From: Anaerolineae bacterium
GTDB taxonomy: Bacteria; Chloroflexota; Anaerolineae; Aggregatilineales; Phototrophicaceae
DNA length: 64,000 nucleotides
Assembly (NCBI GenBank): GCA_022824365.1
Contig: JAJEAA010000007.1
Coordinates: 22,431 to 86,430, forward strand
Reading direction: 5' to 3'
Below, in pieces: positions 38,663 through 47,325 of the stretch. The translations under genes and the position numbers were made by a program. Position 1 is the stretch's first letter; the number at the start of each line of letters is the position of its first letter. The notes under the pieces are model-generated. The model saw nothing but the letters and a program-made list of their open reading frames with translations, did no database searches and was not told the origin of the DNA.

Positions 38663-39682
38663 TCAAGCGTCAGTACCGCCCTCCTCATCGGCGAAGGCGG
38701 CGTCGAAGGCGAGAGCTGACGAGGGGAAGTCGCTGGCTTTGACCCATTCCGCCGCTTCAGTGGCGCCGAACTCGCGATCCATGCCACTGTCTTCCCATTC
38801 GACGGATAGCGGTCCTTGATAACCGGCGCGATTCAAGGCGCGGATCATCGCGTCAATATCCAGGTCGCCATGACCGGGCGAGACGAAATCCCAACCGCGG
38901 CGAGCATCGCCAAAGTTCAGGTGGGAGCCGAGGATGCTGCTGACATTGTCCAGCGTGACCTTGGAGTCTTTGATGTGAACGTGGAAGATGCGATCGGCAA
39001 AGCGGTCGATGAACTTGACCGGGTCGAAGAGTTGGTGGATGAAGTGGCTGGGATCGTAATTGAAACCGAAGGCGGGGTGATTATCCAGCGCTTCGAGCGT
39101 CTTCTCCGCGGTGTAGATATCGTAGGCGATTTCGCCTGGGTGAGCTTCCAGGGCAAACTTGATGCCCTCGGCCGCGTAGGCATCCAGCACGGGGGTCCAT
39201 AGGTCGGCGAATTGAGCGTAGCCGGCGTCAATCATCTCGTCAGACGTGGGCGGGAAGCGATAGATGAGATGCCAGACGGTGCTGCCGGTGAAGCCGTTGA
39301 CGACGTCCACGCCGAAGGCTTTGGCGGCTTTGGCGGTGTCGATCATCTCTTGAGCGCAGCGCTCGCGCACGCCATCGGCGTCGCCATCGCCCCAGAGCCG
39401 GTCGGGCAGAATAGCGCGATGACGCTCATCGATGACGGCATCGGCGACGCATTGGCCCACGAGATGATTGCTGATGGAGAAGTATTGCAAGCCATGCTGG
39501 GCGAGAACGTCTTTGCGCGACTGGATGTAGGCGTCGTTGTCGAGCGCTTTGTCCACCTCGAAATGATCGCCCCAGCAAGCCAATTCCAAGCCGTCGTAGC
39601 CGAAGCCGGCGGCTTTTTCGGCGATGGTTTCAAAGGGCAGGTCAGCCCATTGTCCGGTAAATAGCGTGACTGGTCTTGGCAT
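38663..39682 (-). CDS. Sugar phosphate isomerase/epimerase-like TIM-barrel protein
   Basis: A 339-residue protein of the xylose-isomerase-like TIM-barrel group (IolE/IolI/hydroxypyruvate isomerase kin). Visible features are [20 protein letters not shown] near the start, [24 protein letters not shown] (metal-binding Glu), [10 protein letters not shown] (His/Asp) and [10 protein letters not shown] (His/Asp), arranged as in family members. A predicted promoter precedes it. Together with the following dehydrogenase it likely forms a catabolic pair for a cyclic or rare sugar. Confidence 0.85.
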   Translation of the reverse strand: MPRPVTLFTGQWADLPFETIAEKAAGFGYDGLELACWGDHFEVDKALDNDAYIQSRKDVLAQHGLQYFSISNHLVGQCVADAVIDERHRAILPDRLWGDGDADGVRERCAQEMIDTAKAAKAFGVDVVNGFTGSTVWHLIYRFPPTSDEMIDAGYAQFADLWTPVLDAYAAEGIKFALEAHPGEIAYDIYTAEKTLEALDNHPAFGFNYDPSHFIHQLFDPVKFIDRFADRIFHVHIKDSKVTLDNVSSILGSHLNFGDARRGWDFVSPGHGDLDIDAMIRALNRAGYQGPLSVEWEDSGMDREFGATEAAEWVKASDFPSSALAFDAAFADEEGGTDA

Positions 39683-39731
39683 AAGTCAACTCCTTTCAGG
39701 CGCGAATCGTCCGTTTATGGCAACGCAGACA

Positions 39732-39761
39732 AGTATAGCGAGCAACACGGGCGTCGTCCAA
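39732..39761 (-). promoter_or_regulatory. Predicted promoter of the sugar-isomerase/dehydrogenase pair
   Basis: Minus strand: TTGGAC (39761-39756), an 18-bp spacer and TATACT (39737-39732), about 50 nt before the start codon at 39682. Confidence 0.45.
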
Positions 39762-40550
39762 TAGCGCCAACGGAAACGGAGTGGCGAACAGCGCGGATAA
39801 AACCCGCTTAGCGAACAGGACACAAGTTTTTGCACCATAGAGGACCCAGAAGTAAAACCAAGTTAGTCATGCAAATCCTGTCTCAATGATCGCTTTTTTG
39901 CCACCGAGGACACCGAGTAGTTTTGAGGGCACAGAGTTTTCCTGTTGTGTTGTAACTTCATCTTTTATGTCCTTTTGGAGTCGTTCCCGCAGATAAGAAA
40001 AGGATGGGAAAAGGACGGAAAAGGACGAACCGGGTATGGACAGAGGCCATATAGAGGACGAAAAAACTACAGTAACTTGCGGCATAATTGCCTATCCCTA
40101 TCAATACAGTATGGATACAGGGGCGGTTTGGGGACTGAAATCGGGGAAAAATCGCGATAATGGTTGGAATAAGGGTTAGGGACGGCATGTTTTCGGATAA
40201 GATGCGGAATGACGATTTGGCATTCGTGACGTCAAGGGCAGCGGAAAAAGGCGACTAGAGGCGACTAAAGGCATACGGGATCGGGAGGCGGGCAAGCTTC
40301 GATCCGGCAGCAGCGGGCAAGCCTTATATGTCCGTCGCAAAACTTTTTTTGGCCATCTGGCCATCTGGAGTCCAGCGCGTTTCAAGAGATTTGGTTTCGC
40401 ATGAGAGAACATGGGGTCATGGTAGCACAGAATTGCTTAAAGCAGGCGACCAAATGTTCTCAGATTAAAAAGTGGGCGCTTGTTGCTCCCTGCGTTATTA
40501 TCGTGAACTTGAGGCGGATGCAACTTTGCCAATAGAAGGGGAGAACGCTT
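39762..40550. other. Gene-free, low-complexity intergenic stretch with tandem duplications
   Basis: About 790 nt without a convincing gene. Short open frames on either strand lack a ribosome-binding site or recognisable family. Four spots show tandem 8-10 bp duplications: ACCGAG-type 9-mers at 39903-39920, AGAAAAGGAT/GGAAAAGGAC decamers at 39996-40026, AGGCGACTAR decamers at 40249-40272, and TGGCCATC octamers at 40350-40368. Composition is less GC-rich than the genes. A poly-T run (40344-40350) is present. Confidence 0.6.
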
Positions 40551-41504
40551 ATGTACAACGGATTAAAGGTCATAGACTTTCATGTGCATTTCCCGACGCA
40601 GAGCGGGACTTTCATTGAAGGGGCGCCCAATCCCCGGCAGCAGTATGTTGAGCGGGTTGGAGAGCGGCGGGCGAAGATCGCGCGGGAACTGGCGATGAGT
40701 TACAACCGGCAGTGGCGAGCCACCTGGGGTTTTGATCCGCCGGAGCGGGGCGCTTTCACGGACGAGGAGCAGGCGGATCGCTGGGCGGGGGAGATTGAGA
40801 AATACGGTCTGCGCGCGGTGGGCTTTGTCACGGGGGGCGGCAACAGAAATCTGGCGAAGGTGATAGGGCGTCATCCGGAGAAATTCGTTGGCTTCGCGCA
40901 TAATTACTTGTTCGGGGAAGGCGCGGCGGAGGAGCTCAAGCGAGCGGTTGAAGAAGACGGCATGAAGGGGTACAAGCTGCTGGCGCCGGCTTTGGATCGG
41001 CCGATCGAGGATGAAGCCGGTTATCCGGTCTGGGAGGTCTGCGCCGAGTTGGACATCCCGGTGCTGGTTCACTTCGGCATTTTGGGCAGCGGGGGCGGCG
41101 TCGCCTGGCATGAGAACATCAACCCGCTGAAGCTGCACAACGTGGCCAAGGACTTCCCCGAGGTCACTTTTGTGGTGCCGCATTTCGGCTGCGCCTGGAT
41201 ACGCGAGACGCTGCAGTTATGCTGGGCTTGCGGCAACGTCAGCATCGACACATCGGGCTCGAACCAATGGGTGAAGTGGGTCGATGGCGAATGGGATACG
41301 AAGAAGCTGTTTCGGAAGTATATGGAGACGATCGGGCCGGAGCGCATCATCTTCGGCACGGATTCGAGTTATTTTCCGCGGGGTTTCGCCGAGCCTTATA
41401 CGAAGCAGCAGATTCGTGATGTGCGGGAGTTGAACTACCGCGAGGAAGATATTCAGATGATCTTCGGGGGCAATGCGGCGCGGCTGTTCAAAATCGAGTT
41501 GTGA
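40551..41504 (+). CDS. Amidohydrolase-family TIM-barrel metal-dependent hydrolase
   Basis: A 317-residue protein of the amidohydrolase-2 group. The metal-binding HxH motif is at the N-terminus (FHVHFP). Later motifs include LVHFGILG, VVPHFGCAW (metal His) and IIFGTDSSYFP (catalytic Asp). The ribosome-binding site AGGGGAG precedes the ATG. Members of this group include decarboxylases and lactonases. It stands upstream of a sugar-type ABC transporter and a lyase on the same strand, and probably belongs to the same catabolic unit, though about 90 nt separate it from the binding-protein gene. Confidence 0.82.
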   Translation: MYNGLKVIDFHVHFPTQSGTFIEGAPNPRQQYVERVGERRAKIARELAMSYNRQWRATWGFDPPERGAFTDEEQADRWAGEIEKYGLRAVGFVTGGGNRNLAKVIGRHPEKFVGFAHNYLFGEGAAEELKRAVEEDGMKGYKLLAPALDRPIEDEAGYPVWEVCAELDIPVLVHFGILGSGGGVAWHENINPLKLHNVAKDFPEVTFVVPHFGCAWIRETLQLCWACGNVSIDTSGSNQWVKWVDGEWDTKKLFRKYMETIGPERIIFGTDSSYFPRGFAEPYTKQQIRDVRELNYREEDIQMIFGGNAARLFKIEL

Positions 41505-41590
41505 GTCTGCGCGTCTGATTTGGAATTCGCTGGCGGATGGGTTAAAGTTTTGGCGGACGCAATAACAGTGAAATGACAAGGAGTTTGAAA

Positions 41591-42886
41591 ATGCGTAAAC
41601 TACTCGCAATCTTTGCCGTTGCAGTCATCGTTATGTCGCTTGGCGCTGTCGCCCTGGCGCAAGATGACGTGGTGGAAATTGAGTACTGGCAGTACAACTT
41701 CGGCGCGCGCATCGAAGCGATGGACATGCTGATTGAGCAATTCGAAGCGGAGAACCCGGGTATCAAGATTGTACACAATAGTGATATCCCATGGGCAGAC
41801 TTCACTACCGAAATAGCGGCGTCGGCGCCGGCTGGCGTAGGACCGGATGTCGTGACGCTGTTCTACGGTTGGATCCCGGCTTATGTCGACGCGGGTTATT
41901 TGGTTCCCTTGCCAGAAGAGCCCTTCAGCGAAGAATATATCCTGGAGAACTTTGTACCAATGGTCGCCAATGCGAAGTTCGAAGGCAGCTATTGGGCGAT
42001 ACCAACAGCGGTGCGTTCGCTGGCGCTATTTTGGAACAAGGACATCTTCGCCGAGGCTGGTTTGGATCCGGAGTCGCCGCCTCAGACATTGGAGGAATTC
42101 CAGGAGATTGCCTTGGCGACTACCCAATATGGGGATGGCGGGCAAGATGTCTTGAACATCACCCAACAGGGATTTACGCCGACGATGCAGGGGCAAATCC
42201 ACCACTGGTTCCGCGAAGTCTTGATTCGGCAGTTTGGCGGGCAGTCTTACAGCGATGACGGCCGTACAGTGATGTATAACAGCGAAGCCGGCTGTGAAGC
42301 GTTTAGGTGGGTAACAGAGTTTGAGTTGGAACATGTAACCGGCAGCTTCGATCTCATGGACGGCGCCACGAATGCCTTCGTCAATGGCGATGTGGCGCTG
42401 CATGTGGATGGCTCTTTCCGCGTTGGCACGATCCGCGGCAACAACCCCGATTTGAATTACGGCGTTGCTGAATTGCCAGTTGGACCAAGCGGCGAGAATC
42501 ACACCTTCGGCTCGTACTGGACGCACGGTCTGACCCGCCGGGCGGCAAGCGATCCGGCGCGCATAGAAGCCGCCATCAAATTCCTGGAGTTCATCACGAC
42601 GCCGGAAGCGGGCGCGTTATGGGTCAGCATTGTTGGCGAACTGCCGGCGCAGTTGGAATCCGCCAGCGACGAAATGCTGCTGGCTGACCCGATCCTGGGT
42701 CCATTCTCAGCGGGCTTGGAGTATGCCAGCGCGACCTTCTTCGTAGATGAGCGCGCGCAGCGGCAAGTGCTGCTGGACGCTTATGACTTCGTCCGCCTGG
42801 GCGGTATGGATGTTTGCGACGCGCTGGATGAAGCGGCTGCGCTTGAGCAGGAACTTCTCGACGACTTCTGGTCAGAGCGCGAATAG
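41591..42886 (+). CDS. Extracellular solute-binding protein, family 1 (CUT1 sugar-type ABC importer)
   Basis: Binding protein of an importer, 431 residues from the ATG at 41591 (AAGGAG about 9 nt before). The signal peptide MRKLLAIFAVAVIVMSLGAV ends near the AQD site; there is no lipobox cysteine, so retention may be by the cell envelope rather than lipid. The mature part has the family-1 pattern (MDMLIEQFEAENPGIKI, FFGW-like, LALFWNKDIF, GAALWVSI-type end). Ligand is unknown, possibly a sugar or other polyol. The permeases follow after a hairpin, and no ATPase gene is included. Confidence 0.88.
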   Translation: MRKLLAIFAVAVIVMSLGAVALAQDDVVEIEYWQYNFGARIEAMDMLIEQFEAENPGIKIVHNSDIPWADFTTEIAASAPAGVGPDVVTLFYGWIPAYVDAGYLVPLPEEPFSEEYILENFVPMVANAKFEGSYWAIPTAVRSLALFWNKDIFAEAGLDPESPPQTLEEFQEIALATTQYGDGGQDVLNITQQGFTPTMQGQIHHWFREVLIRQFGGQSYSDDGRTVMYNSEAGCEAFRWVTEFELEHVTGSFDLMDGATNAFVNGDVALHVDGSFRVGTIRGNNPDLNYGVAELPVGPSGENHTFGSYWTHGLTRRAASDPARIEAAIKFLEFITTPEAGALWVSIVGELPAQLESASDEMLLADPILGPFSAGLEYASATFFVDERAQRQVLLDAYDFVRLGGMDVCDALDEAAALEQELLDDFWSERE

Positions 42887-42912
42887 CTACAAATTCGGCT
42901 GTAAATCAGATG

Positions 42913-42950
42913 GACTGCGCCGGGTCAAACTCAGCCTGGCGCAGTCTGTT
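42913..42950 (+). terminator. Stem-loop between binding-protein and permease genes (CUT1 operon)
   Basis: GACTGCGCC (42913-42921) pairs perfectly with GGCGCAGTC (42938-42946) over a 16-nt loop, followed by TGTT and not a strong U-tract. It may be a leaky terminator or an RNA-stabilising stem allowing more binding protein than permease. Confidence 0.7.
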
Positions 42951-42987
42951 CATTAAATGCTGAGCGCAGAGAAACGTTGCAGGAAAT

Positions 42988-43926
42988 ATGATCGCAGTGT
43001 CTAAGCCCAAGAGGAATGGATTCTTCCGCTGGACAGTGGCGCGGCGGAAGGTCCTTTGGGCATATATCTTTCTAGCGATTCCGATCGTTTTCTTCGCTTA
43101 CATCCGCATCTACCCGGCGTTTTTCGCTTTTCAGATGAGCCTCTACGATTACAATCCGCTGGCGGCGGAGCAGCCTTATGTGGGGATGGAGAATTACGAG
43201 GATCTCTGGAAGGAGCTAAACAAGCGGCGCTCGGTAACCAAAGCCTCGTTCCAAAACACGGTCAATTATGTTTTGCTGGGGGTGCCGGTTCAGCTATGTT
43301 TGGCGCTGGCGGTCGCGCTGATGCTCAACGAGATTCGATTCCTGAGCACCCCTTATCGAATTCTTTTTTTCTTGCCCTATGTAACCTCGACGATCGCCAT
43401 CGCTTGGGTCTTCCGCATGCTGTATCAGCCTCAGTTCGGCTTCTTTAATGTCATGCTGCAATTATTGTCCTTGCCGCAGCAGCCCTTCCTCAACAGCCCG
43501 CAGCAGGCGCTGCCGTCGATATTGGCGTTGGTGGTGTGGCAGGGAATGGGCTTCTCGGTGATTATATTCTTGGCGGGCTTGAAGCAGATTCCGCGCACTT
43601 ATTACGAGGCGGCCGAGGTTGACGGGGCGAGCCGCTGGCATACTTTCCGCTATATTACGCTGCCGCTGCTGAACCCCAGCATTGTCTTTCTGCTGGTCTT
43701 GCAGACGATTTCATTTTTGCGCATGTTCGCGCCGGTGGTGGCGATGACTGTGCAGGGGCAAGGCGGTCCCTTGGACGCCACTACGACGGTGGTTCTGCGC
43801 GTCTATCGCGAGGCATTTCAAAGTTTTAATATGGGCTATGCCTCGGCGATGACGGTGGTTTTGTTTGTGGTCATCTTGATTGTAACCATCATTCAACTGC
43901 GTTTCACGACGCGCAGCATTAATTAA
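42988..43926 (+). CDS. Sugar-type ABC transporter permease 1 (MalF/UgpA-like)
   Basis: A 312-residue inner-membrane permease with about six hydrophobic segments. The EAA loop that contacts the ATPase is YYEAAEVDGASRWHTFRYITLP (about residue 210). The N-terminus is basic. It starts about 100 nt after the binding protein and is followed by its partner permease after 10 nt, the standard MalF-MalG arrangement. The ATPase must be supplied by a gene elsewhere (a shared MsmK-like type is usual). Confidence 0.88.
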   Translation: MIAVSKPKRNGFFRWTVARRKVLWAYIFLAIPIVFFAYIRIYPAFFAFQMSLYDYNPLAAEQPYVGMENYEDLWKELNKRRSVTKASFQNTVNYVLLGVPVQLCLALAVALMLNEIRFLSTPYRILFFLPYVTSTIAIAWVFRMLYQPQFGFFNVMLQLLSLPQQPFLNSPQQALPSILALVVWQGMGFSVIIFLAGLKQIPRTYYEAAEVDGASRWHTFRYITLPLLNPSIVFLLVLQTISFLRMFAPVVAMTVQGQGGPLDATTTVVLRVYREAFQSFNMGYASAMTVVLFVVILIVTIIQLRFTTRSIN

Positions 43927-43936
43927 GGCGGGCAAC

Positions 43937-44836
43937 GTGCAGACTGTTACGCCATCCAATTTGTTCAAAGACCAGGCGCGCGCCACCGCGGTCGGGCGCG
44001 GTCGCGGCGACAGGAAATACAGAATCTTTTCTTACCTGGTGCTTACGCTCATCGTAATCACGATTACGATTCCATTTATGTGGATGATATCGACCTCGTT
44101 CAAGCCGGAGTCGGAGATATTGCGGCGGAACCTGTTCCCAGTCGAGCCGACGATGGACAATTATTCCGAGGTCATCACAGAGACTGAGTTGCCGATCTGG
44201 TACAAGAACTCTCTGATCGTGGCGATGATTTGTACCGTAAGCGTCGCTTTTTTTGATTCGCTTGCGGGCTTCGTCTTCGCCAAGTACCAATTTCCGGGCA
44301 AGCGATTCATCTTCATCGCCTTCCTGGCTTCGCTGATGGTGCCTACCGAGATGCTGCTGATACCCTGGTTCATCATGTCGTCGAATCCGCCGATACCGGT
44401 TGGCGGGACTTGGGTCGATACTTATTGGGGCATCGCCTTCCCCGGCGTGATTACAGCAGCGGGCATATTTTTGATGCGCCAATTCATGCAGGGCGTGCCG
44501 GACGAATTGCTGGATGCGGGACGAATCGATGGCGTCAGCGAATTCGGATTATACTGGCGGATTGCCGTGCCGCTTAGCCTGCCCGCTATCGGCGCGCTGA
44601 GCATCTTCACCTTCCTGGGCAACTGGAATGCCTTCATCTGGCCCCTTATTGCCACATCGCGCAGTGAAATGTTCACGCTGCCGGTGGGCATCCAGCAGTT
44701 TTCGTCCGAAGCCGATACGCCATGGAATCTCATTATGACGGGGGCGTCGCTGTCAGTGCTGCCGCTGATGATTGTCGTGATTATCTTTCAGCGTTACATT
44801 ATCGAAGGGATCGCGCTGACGGGCTTGAAGGGCTGA
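43937..44836 (+). CDS. Sugar-type ABC transporter permease 2 (MalG/UgpE-like)
   Basis: A 299-residue permease with six hydrophobic segments; starts with GTG after an AAGGCGGG site. The EAA loop is ELLDAGRIDGVSEFGLYWRI (about residue 196). The motif IPFMWMISTSFKPESEI after the first helix is typical of MalG/UgpE. The gene ends 3 nt before the lyase gene, suggesting that transport and the lyase act on the same compound. Confidence 0.88.
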   Translation: MQTVTPSNLFKDQARATAVGRGRGDRKYRIFSYLVLTLIVITITIPFMWMISTSFKPESEILRRNLFPVEPTMDNYSEVITETELPIWYKNSLIVAMICTVSVAFFDSLAGFVFAKYQFPGKRFIFIAFLASLMVPTEMLLIPWFIMSSNPPIPVGGTWVDTYWGIAFPGVITAAGIFLMRQFMQGVPDELLDAGRIDGVSEFGLYWRIAVPLSLPAIGALSIFTFLGNWNAFIWPLIATSRSEMFTLPVGIQQFSSEADTPWNLIMTGASLSVLPLMIVVIIFQRYIIEGIALTGLKG

Positions 44837-44839
44837 TTC

Positions 44840-46327
44840 GTGTCGCGCGCCGCCGCCTCATTTCCTCATCCGCTCTACGACAAATATGTGCTGAAGCCCT
44901 TTTACGAGGATGCCAAGAAGTATTATTACGAGCCGATGCTGGCGGCGAACCGGGCGCATGTCGTCATGCTGCGCCGCTGCGATATCATCAGTGCCGAGAA
45001 CGCGAAGGCGCTGCTGGACGCGCTGGCGCAGGCCGAGACACTGGGCGTTGACGGGCTGACGTACAAGTCGGGCGTTGAAGACTTGTTCTTCGCTATAGAG
45101 GGCAAGCTCATTGAGCTGGCGGGCGCGGAATACGGCGGGAATCTGCAATTGGCGCGCAGCCGCAACGATCTCGGCTATGCCTTGACGCGCCTGGCGCTGC
45201 GGCCGCTAATCTTGAGCGCGGTCGCGGATCTGTTGGAGTTGCGGGAAAGCCTGCTGACGTTTGGGCGCGCGCATTTGGAAACGCTGATGCCGGGTTATAC
45301 GCATACGCAGCCGGCTCAGCCCACAACGATGGCGCATTATATCGCCGGCGCGCTGGCCTTTCTGGAGCGAGATTCGGCGCGTTTGCGTTCCGCGTATGCC
45401 ACCAACAATCAGAGCCCCCTGGGGGCGGCCGCCTTGACCGGCACCGGCTTTCCGGTGGATCGGCAAATGAGCGCGGACCTGCTGGGCTTCGATGGAATTC
45501 AACTGAGCACGTATGACAGCATCGGCGCGTCGGACAACCTGACCGATGTCGCTGGCGCGCTGGCGACCTTGGGCGTGAACCTGTCCCGTTTCACGAAAGA
45601 CATGCTCTTCTGGGCGACGCAGGAGAGCGGCGCGATCCGCATTGATGACAGCTTCATTCAGATCAGCTCGATCATGCCGCAGAAGCGCAATCCGGTGGTG
45701 CTTGAGCATCTGCGCGCGCGCATTAGCCGGATGATGGCGCAGACGCAAGGCATCGTCCTGCAATGCCACAATATCCCTTTTGGCGACACGCAAGACATTG
45801 AAGACGAAATCTTCCCGCTTCTGTTTGGTTCGCTGGAGACAGCGGGCGAGATACTGCAGTTGTATCGCGCGGTGCTGGACACGCTGGAGGTGAATGTTGA
45901 GCATCTGCGAGAGCGAGCGGGCGCCGGCTTCACGACCGTGACCGAGTTGGCAGACACGCTTGTGCGGCGCTGCAACCTGCCCTTCCGGCAGGCGCATAGC
46001 GTGGTATCGGCCTTGGTGAATCATGCGCAGGAGCAGGCAATCGCGCCGGCCGACTTAAACGCGGCTGCTTTGCGCGAGGTCGCGGCGGAGGCGCTGGGTA
46101 TAGAGGTGGAGTTGCCGGAAGCGGAATTTGCGCGAGCGCTTGATCCGCGCGCCTTTGTCGAAGCGCGGAACTTGCCGGGCGGGGCCGCGCCATCGGCAAC
46201 GGCAATCGTTCTCGATGCGCAAGGCGACGCGATTGAAGAAGACCGCGCCTGGCTGAAGGATGCTCGCTCCGCCTTGTCAAAAGCGGAGCGGTCACTCAAG
46301 GAGGAAGTCCGAGCTCTTAGATCGTAA
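44840..46327 (+). CDS. Argininosuccinate lyase-like protein (fumarase/aspartase superfamily)
   Basis: A 495-residue lyase that splits C-N or related bonds by beta-elimination. The superfamily signature SSIMPQKRNP (about residue 275) is clear, as are TGTGFPVDR, TTVTELADTLVRR and the C-terminal LPGGAAPSAT of argininosuccinate lyases. The N-terminal WGGRF stretch of true ArgH is absent; the protein instead begins FPHPLYDKYVLKPFYEDAKKYYYEPML. Start is GTG, 3 nt after the permease stop. Its position in a transporter operon, away from arg genes, suggests a catabolic lyase (for example EDDS-lyase-like) rather than arginine synthesis. Confidence 0.78.
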   Translation: MSRAAASFPHPLYDKYVLKPFYEDAKKYYYEPMLAANRAHVVMLRRCDIISAENAKALLDALAQAETLGVDGLTYKSGVEDLFFAIEGKLIELAGAEYGGNLQLARSRNDLGYALTRLALRPLILSAVADLLELRESLLTFGRAHLETLMPGYTHTQPAQPTTMAHYIAGALAFLERDSARLRSAYATNNQSPLGAAALTGTGFPVDRQMSADLLGFDGIQLSTYDSIGASDNLTDVAGALATLGVNLSRFTKDMLFWATQESGAIRIDDSFIQISSIMPQKRNPVVLEHLRARISRMMAQTQGIVLQCHNIPFGDTQDIEDEIFPLLFGSLETAGEILQLYRAVLDTLEVNVEHLRERAGAGFTTVTELADTLVRRCNLPFRQAHSVVSALVNHAQEQAIAPADLNAAALREVAAEALGIEVELPEAEFARALDPRAFVEARNLPGGAAPSATAIVLDAQGDAIEEDRAWLKDARSALSKAERSLKEEVRALRS

Positions 46328-46361
46328 TTGCCGCATAGGGCGACAGGCAGGCTCGGCGCGT

Positions 46362-47054
46362 TTAGCCCTGTTCGGCGGCGCCTTCCTCGTCCGCTTCAAT
46401 CGGATCCGGAGCGTCAATATCCGACTCGCCTTCAAGCGTGAGCAGGTAGGCGACGATATCGAAGATTTCCAGGTCGGTATAGATCTCCGACCAATTTTGG
46501 GGCATGAGTTCGGCGTCAAAGCCTTCGACCAGGTAAGCCATAGGATTGATGATGGACTGATAGATATATTCGGCCGCGCTTTGCCCTTCGACGCGAGTGA
46601 GCGCGCGGTCTTTGATATTAAGCAGGCCGGGACCGAGATTTGCTTTTTCGCTATCCGCCAGGTGGCAATTGGAGCAGGAGTAACCGGTACCCGCCGCTTC
46701 CTGGAAGACAGTAAACAGCGCGGCGCCTCTTTCCGGGTTACGCACGGCAACCATGCGATCTATCGGCGAAAGCAGGGGCGTCGCAGTCGGCTCCGGCGTC
46801 GCGGTCGGCAGAGAAGTCGGCGTCTCAGTCGGCTCGGGCGTCAGCGTCGCGGTCGGCGGCAAGGGGGTTGCGGTCGGCGGCGCAGTTGGCTGAGGGTCAG
46901 TCGCCTGTTCCGCCCGGTCTTCAATGACGGGACTTGCCTTGTGCAAGACGGGCGTCTCCAAAGCGCCACAGCCGGCAAGGAACATCGTTAGCGCGAGGCA
47001 AATGTATCGTGCGAGCGCATTAGCGCCGGACCACCTTGAACGCCGCTTGATCAT
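46362..47054 (-). CDS. Cytochrome c lipoprotein with Pro/Thr linker
   Basis: A 230-residue exported protein. The start (MIKRRSRWSG) leads into a hydrophobic segment and the lipobox LAGC, so it should be a lipoprotein. A Pro/Thr-rich linker with repeated PTAT units (about residues 55-95) tethers a C-terminal c-type cytochrome domain with a single CSNCH haem site (about residue 127) and a possible axial Met in ELMPQNW. The acidic tail follows. ATG at 47054 is preferred (AGACAGG site). It is encoded opposite to both neighbours and its redox partner is unknown. Confidence 0.85.
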   Translation of the reverse strand: MIKRRSRWSGANALARYICLALTMFLAGCGALETPVLHKASPVIEDRAEQATDPQPTAPPTATPLPPTATLTPEPTETPTSLPTATPEPTATPLLSPIDRMVAVRNPERGAALFTVFQEAAGTGYSCSNCHLADSEKANLGPGLLNIKDRALTRVEGQSAAEYIYQSIINPMAYLVEGFDAELMPQNWSEIYTDLEIFDIVAYLLTLEGESDIDAPDPIEADEEGAAEQG

Positions 47055-47325
47055 GCTTATCATCCTGTCTGGTATCCCGATTGTTGGAGCCGAATTGGCG
47101 CGGCACATTATCGCAAATTACGCGCGTATCGTGTAGGGCAAGCAGATTGGCCTCAGGCGCATCCGACAGTTGATCTCGGCGATAAATCGGCGGCAGTTAC
47201 ACGCGCGGTAGATAAGAGAGACGGCCAACCTTCGGCTTGAATCGGGGCATATTGTGCTAGACTTAGATGAAATGAGTTATGCCGGTTTCCACAAGCTTCA
47301 GTATTGATTGGAAGAAAGGGTCGTC

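Noticed and set aside
39903..40368. A CRISPR array suggested by repeated short motifs
   Set aside because: Repeats are 8-10 bp, adjacent without spacers and differ from spot to spot; no cas gene is present.
44840..46327. Annotation as argH of arginine synthesis
   Set aside because: The WGGRF N-terminus is missing and the gene is inside a transporter operon, without argG or other arg genes.
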